Below are positions 41,868-50,424 of a DNA stretch of 64,000 nucleotides, in pieces; position 1 is the first letter of the stretch, and each line of letters starts with the position of its first letter. The position numbers and the translations under genes are program-made. The stretch spans positions 124,001 to 188,000 of the forward strand of contig NZ_JAJEPS010000005.1 in NCBI RefSeq assembly GCF_020686965.1, written 5' to 3'. The notes under the pieces are model-generated. The model made no database searches. It worked only from the letters and a program-made list of their open reading frames with translations, and was not told the DNA's origin. The DNA is from Hominiventricola filiformis (GTDB lineage Bacteria > Bacillota > Clostridia > Lachnospirales > Lachnospiraceae).

Positions 41868-43097
41868 TTAAATCAAAGAGATAGGCACGATCAGATTGTT
41901 CTGATCAAAAGCGCCCAACTGGTCAGCCATGCACAGGATAGCACCAGTGCCGCGCTGCAGTGGGGACTTGTCGATCAGGTCAAATACCTTCGTCAATTTC
42001 TTTGGCGGCGAGGCCATCTTTTTGATCTCGATGGGAAACAGTTTTCCGTCACGCTCCAGGATCAGGTCGATTTCTCTGGCATCCTTATCCCGGTAATAGT
42101 ACAGGAATGGCTCCTGGCCGGCGTTCTGATAGGTCTTGATGATTTCCGCTACGGTATAGTTTTCCAGTAGTGCGCCGCTCATGGCTCCTTCCATGGCTGT
42201 CTCCGGACTGCTCCAACGGGTCAGGTAGCAGACAATGCCGGAGTCGTAGAAGTAGAGCTTGGGTGTGGATACGGTGCGTTTGAGGACATTATTGGAATAG
42301 GGTTCCAATAAAAAGATGATCCCCAGCGCCTCCAGAACATGAAGCCAGTTTTTGGCTGTGGTCTGGTCGATCTCCGCATCATCGGCAATGCCCTTGTAAT
42401 TGACCTGCTGGGAAGTCCTGGCGGCAACAGAACGCAGGAACCGCAAAAACTTCAAGCTGTCAATGTCATTGGACAGCCGCCGCACATCCCGTTCCATGTA
42501 AGTGTCAATGTAACTGGAATAGAAGATGGAGGCATTGGAATAGGTTCCTGTGACCAGGGCAGGCATCCCGCCCTGATGGATATGCTGAAAGACCTCTGGC
42601 GTGTTCAGCATTTGGCGTCCGTTCTGCCGTTCGGACAAAAGAGGCAGCTCCAGGCTGAACGGTGGTTCAGGAGGCCGTTTCATGATCTCACTCTGGGAAA
42701 GCGGTGAGAGGTGGAGCAGAGCCACCCGGCCTGCCAGAGATTCCTGTACGCCCTCCATCATCTTGAAAAGCTGAGAACCCGTCAGCCAGAAATCGCCGGG
42801 CTGATGGCGTTCATCTACCATGATTTTGATATATGGGAACAGTTCCGGTGCGTATTGCACTTCGTCAATGAGCAGCGGCGGCTGATACAGCTGAAAGAAC
42901 ATCTTTGGGTCCGTCTTGGCGAGTTCCCGCAGCGTCAGATCATCCAAAGAGACCTTTTTGCGCCCCTTGCCCTCGACCTCTATCAAATGTTCCAGCATGG
43001 TAGTTTTTCCAACCTGCCTTGGGCCGGTAAGCAGAAGCACAGGATACTGTTCATTCAGCTCCATCACCGGTTTCTCCATGTGTCGGGTGATATACAC
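41868..43097 (-). CDS. AAA_14/DUF4143 ATPase
   Basis: A 409-residue protein with Walker A (LTGPRQVGKTTML, ~residues 23-35), Walker B (PPLLIDEVQYAPELF), sensor FWLTGSQ and a DUF4143 C-terminal part. It ends in a nuclease-like stretch REIDLILERDGKLFPIEIKK with the D...E.K spacing of PD-(D/E)xK folds. GTG 43097 follows AAGGAGGAACG. This widespread family is common on mobile DNA and of uncertain role. It has its own palindromic promoter, which makes it a separately controlled cargo gene. Confidence 0.88.
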   Translation of the reverse strand: MYITRHMEKPVMELNEQYPVLLLTGPRQVGKTTMLEHLIEVEGKGRKKVSLDDLTLRELAKTDPKMFFQLYQPPLLIDEVQYAPELFPYIKIMVDERHQPGDFWLTGSQLFKMMEGVQESLAGRVALLHLSPLSQSEIMKRPPEPPFSLELPLLSERQNGRQMLNTPEVFQHIHQGGMPALVTGTYSNASIFYSSYIDTYMERDVRRLSNDIDSLKFLRFLRSVAARTSQQVNYKGIADDAEIDQTTAKNWLHVLEALGIIFLLEPYSNNVLKRTVSTPKLYFYDSGIVCYLTRWSSPETAMEGAMSGALLENYTVAEIIKTYQNAGQEPFLYYYRDKDAREIDLILERDGKLFPIEIKKMASPPKKLTKVFDLIDKSPLQRGTGAILCMADQLGAFDQNNLIVPISLI

Positions 43098-43119
43098 AGG
43101 CGTTCCTCCTTTCTTAATT

Positions 43120-43155
43120 TCGGCTGATATATTATTATATACCTATTTTAGCCGA
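43120..43155 (-). promoter_or_regulatory. Promoter of the AAA/DUF4143 gene with flanking inverted repeat
   Basis: TATAAT on the minus strand (43134-43139) is flanked by TCGGCT and AGCCGA (43120-43125 and 43150-43155), a perfect 6-bp inverted repeat. No good -35 was seen. Confidence 0.5.
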
Positions 43156-43215
43156 AAAAATCTGATTTTGCAAGTAGGCAGTCTGCAAAGTAAATTTCAG
43201 TAGCGATTTTAAGGG

Positions 43216-43707
43216 TCATTCCTGCGCAGCGGAGGGGTTGATCATTTCCTTCAGACTGGCGATATACTGCTTCCATGCCTGTCTGGATTCTTCAGCACGC
43301 TTCAACTCGGCAAGCTGTTCTTCCGGTGACAGGGCTTCAAACTCGCATTGGCGGCAGTCCCTATCAATATCCAGAAAGATGCGGTTCAGGATGGAGAGAG
43401 CCAGTTCTGTAACAGTGGGGCTGTGTTCGTCAAGTGCTTTGCGTCCCTGACGAAACAATTCCAGATAGCGCTCATATTGCTGTTCGCTGATGAATTCCCA
43501 GCCGTAGGCTTCCTGGATGTCGCTTTCGCTATGGTATTGCATAGCTGCTTCAAATTCTGCCTCGCGGTCTGCGGCTTCCTTTTCGATGTGCCGCTTGAGC
43601 TTGGCGCGGATGCGCTCCAAGTCTTTGAGCAAAAGCTTGCAGGCTTTGGCCTCCATGAGATAACCGTGTGCTTCGCTGTTTAGATATTGCTGAGATGTAT
43701 TTTTCAT
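43216..43707 (-). CDS. Unknown helical protein, 163 residues
   Basis: ATG 43707 overlaps the upstream stop as ATGA and follows GGAGGAAGC. Residues ~20-60 are likely a coiled coil (LLLKDLERIRAKLKRHIEKE). Later parts are also helical (EEQLAELKRAEESRQAWKQY) and contain a Cys pair (RDCRQCEFE). No family is recognised. Translation is coupled to the 179-residue protein encoded upstream. Confidence 0.68.
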   Translation of the reverse strand: MKNTSQQYLNSEAHGYLMEAKACKLLLKDLERIRAKLKRHIEKEAADREAEFEAAMQYHSESDIQEAYGWEFISEQQYERYLELFRQGRKALDEHSPTVTELALSILNRIFLDIDRDCRQCEFEALSPEEQLAELKRAEESRQAWKQYIASLKEMINPSAAQE

Positions 43708-44243
43708 GCGGCAGCTTCCTCCTTGGATTTGGATTGAACAAAGAGTAGGAACCCATTGCTGGTATCCTCCAGAAGCTGCCATGTACCATCCCGCCAGACG
43801 CAGGCGGTTGCATCGTTGTAGACTTCCGGCGTCTTGGGCGGGTCGTCAAAGCATTCCGGCGTCACATAAAGGCACATATGTCCCATATAGAAGGGCTGCA
43901 GAGCTGCTTCTATCTCTTTGCGCAGGGCAAGGGCGAGGGATTCGATCTCGTCAATATCCTGGCGCTGAAAGGCAGCATCTGAGATCTGTTTGAGCCGCTT
44001 GGTTTGCTTCACAGCTGCATCTATATAGGGTACGGCCTCATCAAAGTATTTGTGTTTGATCCGCATACCGTCAAATACCAGAAAGCGGGTATAGGCGGTA
44101 GCGGCTTTACAGATGTCTTGCCGCAAGGCATCAAATGGTTTTTTGTACTTGGTTTTCAGCACCTCCATGGATACGACCTGCAGATTGCGCCGCAGGGTTT
44201 CCAGATGGTTCACTAAAGTGGTGCGTAGTTCATCTCGTTCCAT
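43704..44243 (-). CDS. Unknown helical protein, 179 residues
   Basis: ATG 44243 follows GGAGGATGCCT; ATG 44249 overlaps that site. The N-terminal two thirds are helical (TLVNHLETLRRNLQVVSMEV; IDAAVKQTKRLKQISDAAFQ). The C-terminal part has CVWRDGTWQLLEDTSNGFLL. No family is recognised. It overlaps the next gene by ATGA, so the two products probably act together. Confidence 0.68.
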   Translation of the reverse strand: MERDELRTTLVNHLETLRRNLQVVSMEVLKTKYKKPFDALRQDICKAATAYTRFLVFDGMRIKHKYFDEAVPYIDAAVKQTKRLKQISDAAFQRQDIDEIESLALALRKEIEAALQPFYMGHMCLYVTPECFDDPPKTPEVYNDATACVWRDGTWQLLEDTSNGFLLFVQSKSKEEAAA

Positions 44244-44273
44244 AGGCATCCTCCGTGGGTAACTTCCGGGCGG

Positions 44274-44456
44274 TTATCCGCGCCGGAAGTGGCGGCAGTG
44301 CTCATGCACATTGGCGTGGGTAAACGCAAAGCTCTTGCAGGCCAGCAATCGGTTCCGTTCTCTGGAAGATTGCCGGGCAACGTTTGCATGATACTTTTTA
44401 ACAGATGTTTTTATAGGGTTATTCGAGTTCAGGTTCCCAAGGGGTATCTTCCTCAT
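44274..44456 (-). CDS. Possible small basic protein, 60 residues
   Basis: ATG 44456 has AAAGGAGG eight bases upstream, inside the end of the previous gene, and overlaps it by 38 nt in another frame. The product is basic (SVKKYHANVARQSSRERNRL) with His/Cys near the end (HANVHEHCRHF). No homology is recognised; a chance open frame is possible. Confidence 0.35.
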   Translation of the reverse strand: MRKIPLGNLNSNNPIKTSVKKYHANVARQSSRERNRLLACKSFAFTHANVHEHCRHFRRG

Positions 44457-44904
44457 AAGGCGCAGCCTCCTTTTCATTGTCAGTGGACTTGTCGGCAGCC
44501 CGTACCGTCAGCAGAAGGGCATCTTCCCCGACATCGCTGCTGTGGGACTTTTGGGCTCGTTTTCTTTTGCATCGTTCCACGGCTTTGTCATAGTCGTAGC
44601 CGATACCAGCTTGCAGCTTGTCCGCAATTTTACGTAGCTTTTCTGCATGGTACTCATAGGTAGCACGATGGAATCCAGTCAGCTCCCACTGATCGCACAC
44701 CGATTCCAGAAGCCGGACATAATCCCGCAGTGCGTTGACTGTTTTGTAGATATCGCCATAGCAGGTAGTAAAGGTATGGACGCCATCAAGATCCCGAAAG
44801 CAAAAAATCAGTTCTTCCCCCAAAAACTGTTCCAGTTGGACTGATTGTGCGATCATTGGCCGAAAAGCTTCCTGGGGCAGTTCGGGCAGTCTGTTCTCAT
44901 CCAT
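44419..44904 (-). CDS. Unknown 161-residue protein
   Basis: ATG 44904 follows GAGGAGGATAGC. The middle is helical (DIYKTVNALRDYVRLLESVC; HAEKLRKIADKLQ), then comes a basic patch (CKRKRAQK) and an acidic tail (YEEDTPWEPELE). No family is recognised. It overlaps the 142-residue upstream gene by 8 nt. Confidence 0.68.
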   Translation of the reverse strand: MDENRLPELPQEAFRPMIAQSVQLEQFLGEELIFCFRDLDGVHTFTTCYGDIYKTVNALRDYVRLLESVCDQWELTGFHRATYEYHAEKLRKIADKLQAGIGYDYDKAVERCKRKRAQKSHSSDVGEDALLLTVRAADKSTDNEKEAAPYEEDTPWEPELE

Positions 44905-45325
44905 TGCTATCCTCCTCATGTTCCGGTATTGGCGGCTGTGGGCCTAAGCCTGCCGCAAACATCTGCACAGCGGTACGGTAACCAGAGGCGTATGCCTGCT
45001 CCAATACAGCAGAATTGCGGCATTGTACCGCAGTCTGATACTGTTCAAAAGCGATGGATGCCTCGTTGGAGAGCAGCGGGAGCAGAGCTTTTTCTTTCTG
45101 TTGTACTGCCTGATTAAAAGGTGTGAGGCGTTTATCAAGCTTGAACACATCTGCTTCATATTCGCCATAATAGAGCGAAGTGAGAAAGCGTGGGTCTGCC
45201 GGAAAGGATATAGCAGATGGTGCAGGGCGGGAAAGCGCCGCCGCAATATCTTTGAGTGTGTTGATCAGTGCAGGGAGCTGAACATTAAAAAATCTTTGCC
45301 CCATTGCTGTTTCGTGTAAATTCAT
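44897..45325 (-). CDS. DUF6809-like protein
   Basis: A 142-residue protein. The stretch with LTSLYYGEYEAD, then a helical middle (EKALLPLLSNEASIAFEQYQ) and ASGYRTAVQMFAAGL resembles the small DUF6809 family as recalled, with an extra N-terminal ~45 residues. ATG 45325 follows GGGGGCCTC, a weak ribosome site. Function unknown. It is tightly linked to the next gene by an 8-nt overlap. Confidence 0.6.
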   Translation of the reverse strand: MNLHETAMGQRFFNVQLPALINTLKDIAAALSRPAPSAISFPADPRFLTSLYYGEYEADVFKLDKRLTPFNQAVQQKEKALLPLLSNEASIAFEQYQTAVQCRNSAVLEQAYASGYRTAVQMFAAGLGPQPPIPEHEEDSNG

Positions 45326-45360
45326 AAAATGAGGCCCCCTTTCTAAAAGCCATTTGCCTT

Positions 45361-46044
45361 TTACTGTTCCCTGGCAATCCGGTGCAGGTCTGCTAACAGG
45401 TGCCGGTTATTCTGCTCATACTGAGGCTGAAAAGGCTGGTCTAAATCAAAATTGTAATAGCGGTAGTAGATCACCTTGAATACAATGCCCTGCCGCATGT
45501 CAGGGTCAATGGCGCGCATCAGTTTGCCCAGTTCGGTGGCGATCTCATATTCCCGCTTTACATATTCTTTGTCTTCCCTCTTAAAATTCTGATACAACCA
45601 GTCCTTGACGGATACCCGGCTGCCGGTAAAGTGGCTCCGGTGCCGGTCCAGACACAGGCAGTATTCAAAATCACGGCCACGCTCCCCTGGACCTACGGTA
45701 AGAGGATAGATACGGCAGGTACGGGTACGGGCAGGGTAGACGGAACAGCGCCCATCCATAAGGAAGATACAGGGGCCGTTTGGGGCTTTTGTCTTGAGCA
45801 TATAGATAGGGAAGCCTTCTTCGGTCAGTGGTTCCGGTTCGCAGTAGCGGAACAGGAAATCCTCTATTCCTTCAATGGGCTCACCTTTTGTTCGGAGATA
45901 GCGAGCCAGGCGGTAGGCGTCCAGACTCTCCACCATTACACAGCCTTCGATATTGCGGCAGCACGCCCCGCATTGACGGCAGGAAAAGGTAAACTGGTCT
46001 TTGGGGCGGACTGGTTGAATTTCATTCATGATTTCTTCGTTCAT
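45361..46044 (-). CDS. YkgJ-family cysteine-cluster protein
   Basis: A 227-residue protein. The N-terminal CRQCGACCRN plus a further Cys, and later GRCSVYPARTRTCRIYPL, form the cysteine cluster of the YkgJ/CxxCxxCC family, which probably binds zinc or an Fe-S cluster. A helical C-terminal region follows. ATG 46044 follows GGAGGAACA. The family has no firm biochemical role; some members are linked to modification enzymes or conjugative elements. Confidence 0.85.
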   Translation of the reverse strand: MNEEIMNEIQPVRPKDQFTFSCRQCGACCRNIEGCVMVESLDAYRLARYLRTKGEPIEGIEDFLFRYCEPEPLTEEGFPIYMLKTKAPNGPCIFLMDGRCSVYPARTRTCRIYPLTVGPGERGRDFEYCLCLDRHRSHFTGSRVSVKDWLYQNFKREDKEYVKREYEIATELGKLMRAIDPDMRQGIVFKVIYYRYYNFDLDQPFQPQYEQNNRHLLADLHRIAREQ

Positions 46045-46057
46045 TTTGTTCCTCCAT

Positions 46058-46092
46058 AAAAAGAGCCGTGACGGAATGGTATCCGCCACGGC
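46058..46092 (-). terminator. Intrinsic terminator before the YkgJ gene
   Basis: GCCGTG.CGGA pairs with TCCG.CACGGC; the minus strand continues CTTTTTATGGAGG, so the ribosome site of the YkgJ gene follows the T run directly. Confidence 0.75.
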
Positions 46093-46148
46093 CAGAACTT
46101 GTGGAATAGTCAGCGGGAGCCGGCTGTTCCAATCCATTTACAGTCCCT

Positions 46149-46394
46149 TCACGCACATGCGGCCAATCTCACAGGGAGCGGACTGACAGCCGCCAGCGGA
46201 AAAGGGGACATGGACAGATGGTAGTGGGAGTTCTGCGTTTCAAAACGGACGCAATCCTCCGACTCCTCCAGAATCGCCACCACACGCGAAGTGTGGTAGA
46301 TGTTTCCTCCGGCGTGCAGAAGCGCACCCCGCCCAACAGACAGTGGACGTAGCAGAGAACCATTCAAAACGATCTGTTTCTTTTCTTTCTTCAT
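46149..46394 (-). CDS. Unknown 81-residue protein
   Basis: ATG 46394 follows TGGAGGTCAAACC. The product begins KKEKKQIVLNGSLLRPL and has a beta-rich pattern (GNIYHTSRVVAILEES, VRFETQNSHYHLSM) that suggests a small beta-barrel. No family is recognised. Confidence 0.62.
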   Translation of the reverse strand: MKKEKKQIVLNGSLLRPLSVGRGALLHAGGNIYHTSRVVAILEESEDCVRFETQNSHYHLSMSPFPLAAVSPLPVRLAACA

Positions 46395-46457
46395 TCGGTT
46401 TGACCTCCAATCTTTTTGAAAATGTGGATGTAAGGGTATTTCGTATCTGTAATGGGT

Positions 46458-46997
46458 TTACCCATAGCAAATGTCCAACAGCACATCATGGACTTCGGCC
46501 AGAAGCTCTTTAATGCGCCGCATAGGAACCTTCTGGGTGCGGGCAATCTCACGGATACCATAGCCGCCCTGTTTCAGATGCACAATATCCATTTGCTGCT
46601 TGGATACTCTGCCGGCCAGTTCGTGGAGCAGAAGATCCATTTCCAACTGCTGCATGATTGGGTCATGGGCAGGAATGGTATCTTCTAAAGGTGCACCATC
46701 AGGATATAATCCGACATGAATACTGAGAACCTCCATATTGCGCTTGCGGCGCTCCTGGGTACGGAAGTAATCGAATAAGCAGAATTTCATTCTCCGATTA
46801 GCGATGGTGGAAAAAGTGAACTGTTGTGCGGTGAGATCAGAAAAGTAATCCCGAACGGCTTTCAGATAGCCGAAAATGACTACATCGTAAAATTCATCTT
46901 CTGGCAACCGGTTTTCGTTCAGAAACTTATAGACCAGGCTATGATGGGCGGTGGCAAATGCCTGTTGTTCTTTGGTTAATGGTACTTCACATAACAT
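46458..46997 (-). CDS. Sigma-70-like factor of the mobile element
   Basis: A 179-residue protein with a region 2-like part (YKFLNENRLPEDEFYDVVIF, GYLKAVRDYF, TFSTIANRRMKFCLFDYFRT) and a C-terminal region 4-like helix-turn-helix (MDIVHLKQGGYGIREIART, MRRIKELLAEV). ATG 46997 follows AAGGAGGAAA. It is a minimal group 4-like sigma with no anti-sigma gene visible. It could direct transcription of the element's own operons. Confidence 0.8.
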   Translation of the reverse strand: MLCEVPLTKEQQAFATAHHSLVYKFLNENRLPEDEFYDVVIFGYLKAVRDYFSDLTAQQFTFSTIANRRMKFCLFDYFRTQERRKRNMEVLSIHVGLYPDGAPLEDTIPAHDPIMQQLEMDLLLHELAGRVSKQQMDIVHLKQGGYGIREIARTQKVPMRRIKELLAEVHDVLLDICYG

Positions 46998-47016
46998 TGT
47001 ATTTTCCTCCTTAAAT

Positions 47017-47061
47017 AAAAAAAGAGGGATACCTCCGGTGTGTTCAACCGAAGGCATCCCT
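47017..47061 (-). terminator. Intrinsic terminator before the sigma gene
   Basis: AGGGAT.CCT.CGGT pairs with ACCG.AGG.ATCCCT (47025-47061); the minus strand continues with CTTTTTTT and then the AAGGAGG of the sigma gene. Confidence 0.85.
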
Positions 47062-47100
47062 TTGTTCATGTGTCATGTGGCGCAGGTCACATCAAGATAC

Positions 47101-47934
47101 TTATGCGGGCAGCTGCTCGCAGTCACCATTGATCTGGCTGACAGTATAGTGACCGTCTGCCGGCTCGTTGGTCATGGCGCCAGGCTCGATTACATAATCG
47201 CAGCCGGTGTCGCGCTGCTCCTCAGTGATTTCGGTACGCTGTTGGAGCAGGAGTTTGATCTGCTCCTTAAAACTGTTGGCGTAAGCCCGGATCTGAGCCA
47301 GTTCCTCGCCCTGGAAATCCTGCAGCAGTTTGAAGGTAGCAACACTGTAGTCATTGGTGCCGTTGTTCTCACGCTTGAGACCAATCTGCACGATGCTTCC
47401 GCAGGTGGCGCGGCAGCGGAACATAAAAGCTCGATTCAAAAAGTCTTTGAAAGGTTTGATGCTGGTGGGGGGCAGATTTATCTGCAGAGGCATGTACTCT
47501 CCACTGCGGAGCAGGTAGAGTATACGCATATTTTTGCAGGCTTTTCCCTTGCTGCCATCAGGTGCAGAACCAAAGCGGTTCATTGCGCAGGTGGCGCAGG
47601 CACCGCCGGGTGTACCGATGCCGATCTTGCCATCCGCAGAAGAACAAAGCGGCGTGGTATCGTCATCGTACTCGCTGCCGGCCGGCCAGTAGGCGCAGGT
47701 GGCGTGGCTATGCAGAATGACGCCTACCAGAGTCTTTTCATAGTCAGGATTGTCCGGATCATCGGACGGCATCTCGAACTGGAGTGTGCCGCCGGCGGGA
47801 ATCTTGACACGCGGAAAGCTCATCTGCAGACCATCGGCGTCCTCGGCCAGTTCCTCGGCGCTGAAATCGCTTTCGATCATAGTGGGGAGCATGAATTTTT
47901 CCTGTTTCATCAAATCGCTGTTCTGATTATACAT
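47101..47934 (-). CDS. Unknown protein with cysteine motif, mobile-element type
   Basis: A 277-residue protein. Residues ~95-135 carry four Cys (PLCSSADGK, GGACATCAMNRFG, KGKACKNMRIL), a probable metal site. The flanking parts look beta-rich (VKIPAGGTLQFEMPSDDPDN, MPLQINLPPTSIKPFKDFLN). ATG 47934 follows AAGGAGGAACC. Placed next to DUF932 and SSB genes it may be a DNA-handling protein of the element, but no family was recognised. Confidence 0.68.
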   Translation of the reverse strand: MYNQNSDLMKQEKFMLPTMIESDFSAEELAEDADGLQMSFPRVKIPAGGTLQFEMPSDDPDNPDYEKTLVGVILHSHATCAYWPAGSEYDDDTTPLCSSADGKIGIGTPGGACATCAMNRFGSAPDGSKGKACKNMRILYLLRSGEYMPLQINLPPTSIKPFKDFLNRAFMFRCRATCGSIVQIGLKRENNGTNDYSVATFKLLQDFQGEELAQIRAYANSFKEQIKLLLQQRTEITEEQRDTGCDYVIEPGAMTNEPADGHYTVSQINGDCEQLPA

Positions 47935-47971
47935 AGTGGTTCCTCCTTAAAAATGTGATGGTTGCAGATGG

Positions 47972-49045
47972 TCAGGCGGCCATCTGATTGATACGGTTCC
48001 ACTGCTGCCGGGGCATGGACAGGATATTGTATCCGATCCCCTCCAGGGCAGTGGCGCGGTCATAGCTGTCCACATCCTGACTAAAGCGTGTTACGGCATT
48101 GGATAGCCCATAGAGGGTCAGATCCTTGCCTTCAATCAGACGCTGCAGAACGCCGGTGCTTTCTTCCTCGGTGATATTGAAATCCTTGCTTGCCAGACGG
48201 ACAACACTGGGAATATCAGTGGTATTCATCTGGACGGTTGTGGCTTCACGCATCATGCCGACTACCCGTGTAAACCGTGTTTCATCCACGGCGGCCATCA
48301 CGGTATCCTTGATCTTCATGGCAAATGCGTGGTCATCAGCGGCCAATGTCTCCTGTGAGAACAGTTGGAAGTTTTCGTCTGCCTCATTGACCCGTCCGAT
48401 GTGAGTACGGCGAGTCTGGGCATCGTTGACAACCATGCCGTTACTGCATACCAGCCGATAGACCAAAGGCTGGATGTTGACGGAACCCAGTCCAACCTCA
48501 CTATTGCTGATGATAACGCCGGACTGCACGATGTCACCGGGTACAACTTCGGCTTCAAGCCGCTTGTTGACTACCTTGATGTACATACGGCTGTCCGTGA
48601 TCTGGCAGCTTTCAAAATAGGCGTCCTCCATTTGCTGAATGACAGGAAGGACGATTTCTGCAATGTCCAGGTTGTCAATGCGGCGATAGCGGTTGCTCAA
48701 AAACGCCCGTACAGTGCCATCCAGGGTGCGGACCATACGCTGGGTCGGTTCCCGCTGGAACCAGGAATTCACATTCTCCGCCAGCAGTTCCGGATAATCG
48801 GAAAGCATACGGTCATAGTAAGCAGCCGGAATCTTCAGATGTGTGCCGATCTGCCGATGGGCGATCTGGTTGATCTCCAGTGGCTCCACCAGTGGGTCAT
48901 CGTGGTCATCAAAGGTGTGGAGATAAAGTTGAGAACCAAAAGGTTCTACTTGAAGCCGACGGGTATCAAGCAAATAGTCTTGCTTGAGTTTGGATTGGCG
49001 TTCAATCTGCTGTGCCATTTCCACGATGGTAAGTCCTGATTTCAT
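47972..49045 (-). CDS. DUF932-family protein
   Basis: A 357-residue protein with DUF932 pattern: QIGTHLKIPAAYYDRMLSDY, VRTLDGTVRAFLSNRYRRID near the start, YRLVCSNGMVV in the middle, and a helical C-terminus. DUF932 proteins are common on plasmids and phages; a role in DNA metabolism is suspected, not shown. ATG 49045 lies ~12 nt after AAAGGAGTG. Confidence 0.82.
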   Translation of the reverse strand: MKSGLTIVEMAQQIERQSKLKQDYLLDTRRLQVEPFGSQLYLHTFDDHDDPLVEPLEINQIAHRQIGTHLKIPAAYYDRMLSDYPELLAENVNSWFQREPTQRMVRTLDGTVRAFLSNRYRRIDNLDIAEIVLPVIQQMEDAYFESCQITDSRMYIKVVNKRLEAEVVPGDIVQSGVIISNSEVGLGSVNIQPLVYRLVCSNGMVVNDAQTRRTHIGRVNEADENFQLFSQETLAADDHAFAMKIKDTVMAAVDETRFTRVVGMMREATTVQMNTTDIPSVVRLASKDFNITEEESTGVLQRLIEGKDLTLYGLSNAVTRFSQDVDSYDRATALEGIGYNILSMPRQQWNRINQMAA

Positions 49046-49090
49046 TCGTCAAGTTCACTCCTTTCTCTGTGTTCCTTGGCAGCAGAAGCA

Positions 49091-49906
49091 TTACCAGGAC
49101 ACCTGAATGCCCTGGGCAGTGACTTCAGCGGCCAGACCATTGCTTTCCAGAACCTCTGCCAGACGGGGCCAGTAGACCTTCTGGGGAAAGTTGTTCAGAT
49201 GCTCCTGAGAAACAGCATCTTCGCCCTGCTCAATGCAGATATCACCGTCTTCCCGAAGCGTCAGTTTACTGTGCCCACGGGAATTAAGGTCGGAGATCAG
49301 TGCTTCCAGTACAGAGCGTCCTTGCGTTTCATACCAGATACGGGGATCAACAGGCTGCCTGTTCGGAGGTGTTGCATCATCCTCGTTAGTTTCTCCGCCG
49401 ACCTTGGACAGCGGAACGATTTTGACCATATCGCATTTGATATTGGCGTTCTGATCCAGTGTCACATCGGCGTGATCAAACTCGTCAATGCCAAACACAC
49501 GGATTCGGCCGGTACCGCCATTGCGGATCAGCTGCTCCGGCTGCTTTTCACACCACTCGAAGGTGGCTTGCGGATAAGCGGAGCGCAGATATGCCAGAAT
49601 ACGATGGTTGGTGTGGCGCACCAGAAGGTCATCGGAGTTGGTGCCGCCCAAGTCAGGAATCTCAAAACTTCGTGTTTGGATGCCTTCTGCATGGAGCTGT
49701 CTGGTGCGCTGTTGACGCTGGCGACGCCGTTGGGCCTGCTGCATATAGGGGAGAAGCAGGATCAAAACTACCCACAGTCCCCAGAGAGTGAAAACGCCCA
49801 GCAGCAGCCAGATCTGCCAGGGCCTGCGCACGAGAGCCATAATTGCGATGACCGCACCAATCAGGATCGTGATGCTGCCACTCAAAAGTCCTCTGTCATT
49901 ATTCAT
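49091..49906 (-). CDS. Unknown membrane-anchored protein, 271 residues
   Basis: Two N-terminal membrane segments (~8-26 and ~31-52) are followed by an Arg/Gln-rich stretch (QQAQRRRQRQQRTRQ) and a ~200-residue cytoplasmic domain with FEIPDLGGTNSDDLL and RIRVFGIDEFDHADVTLD. No family is recognised. ATG 49906 was chosen with AAAGGATGG upstream. It follows ssb and a terminator. Confidence 0.68.
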   Translation of the reverse strand: MNNDRGLLSGSITILIGAVIAIMALVRRPWQIWLLLGVFTLWGLWVVLILLLPYMQQAQRRRQRQQRTRQLHAEGIQTRSFEIPDLGGTNSDDLLVRHTNHRILAYLRSAYPQATFEWCEKQPEQLIRNGGTGRIRVFGIDEFDHADVTLDQNANIKCDMVKIVPLSKVGGETNEDDATPPNRQPVDPRIWYETQGRSVLEALISDLNSRGHSKLTLREDGDICIEQGEDAVSQEHLNNFPQKVYWPRLAEVLESNGLAAEVTAQGIQVSW

Positions 49907-49943
49907 GTTTGATACCATCCTTTTTTCTGAATTTGTTGGAAAA

Positions 49944-50007
49944 CAAAAAAAGAGGGACCGCACCAAGCTTTCAGTTTCATTCTGAAAAACTTGATACGGT
50001 CCCTCTT
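49944..50007 (-). terminator. Intrinsic terminator after ssb
   Basis: AAGAGGGACCG (49950) pairs with CGGTCCCTCTT (49997), extended inward by CAAG/CTTG-type pairs; the minus strand continues with seven T. It sits directly before the next gene of the same run. Confidence 0.88.
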
Positions 50008-50022
50008 AGGAGCCGAAGTAAA

Positions 50023-50424
50023 CTACTCCGGCAGGGATTCACGGTCACCGTCCAATACCTCCGCGGGAGGCAGTGCGGGTTCCGCCGTAATGTCCGGGTC
50101 ATTCTCTTGTCTGTTCGCCGCGGCGGGCTGTTTGGGGAGAAAACCGAAGTCATTTAGACTGACCTTCAGTTTCTTTTCCAATTTGCCGTCCTTCATGCGA
50201 ACATCTACCAGCCGCTGTGAGCCGGCAAGCCAGATCATACTGCCTTTTTTGACCTTGAATTGCATGAGCCGGGTGACATCTGCATCCCAGGCCCACACCT
50301 GATAGAACTGCGTCCAGTTTTTGGTGCGTTCCATCAGATCAAAGCATACATAGCTTTGTTTGGACTGGCTTTCTTTGGGTACGAGGTCGTTCATGACGCG
50401 CCCGAACACAAAAATCTGTGCCAT
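50023..50424 (-). CDS. ssb: Single-stranded DNA-binding protein
   Basis: A 133-residue OB-fold protein: FVFGRVMNDLVPKESQSKQS with YVCFDL, then FYQVWAWDADVTRLMQFKVK and GSMIWLAGSQRLV, followed by a loose Pro/Ala-rich tail. The acidic DDDLPF-like tip of chromosomal SSB is not present. ATG 50424 follows AAAGGAGTG. It is the first gene after a consensus promoter and a long leader. It would protect single strands during conjugative or plasmid replication. Confidence 0.8.
   Translation of the reverse strand: MAQIFVFGRVMNDLVPKESQSKQSYVCFDLMERTKNWTQFYQVWAWDADVTRLMQFKVKKGSMIWLAGSQRLVDVRMKDGKLEKKLKVSLNDFGFLPKQPAAANRQENDPDITAEPALPPAEVLDGDRESLPE

Noticed and set aside
46951..47958. 335-codon plus-strand open frame
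   Set aside because: It is antisense to the 277-residue gene and crosses a terminator; no ribosome site.
49076..49912. 278-codon plus-strand open frame
   Set aside because: It is antisense to the membrane protein gene at 49091 over nearly its whole length, with no ribosome site; a shadow of GC-rich coding DNA.
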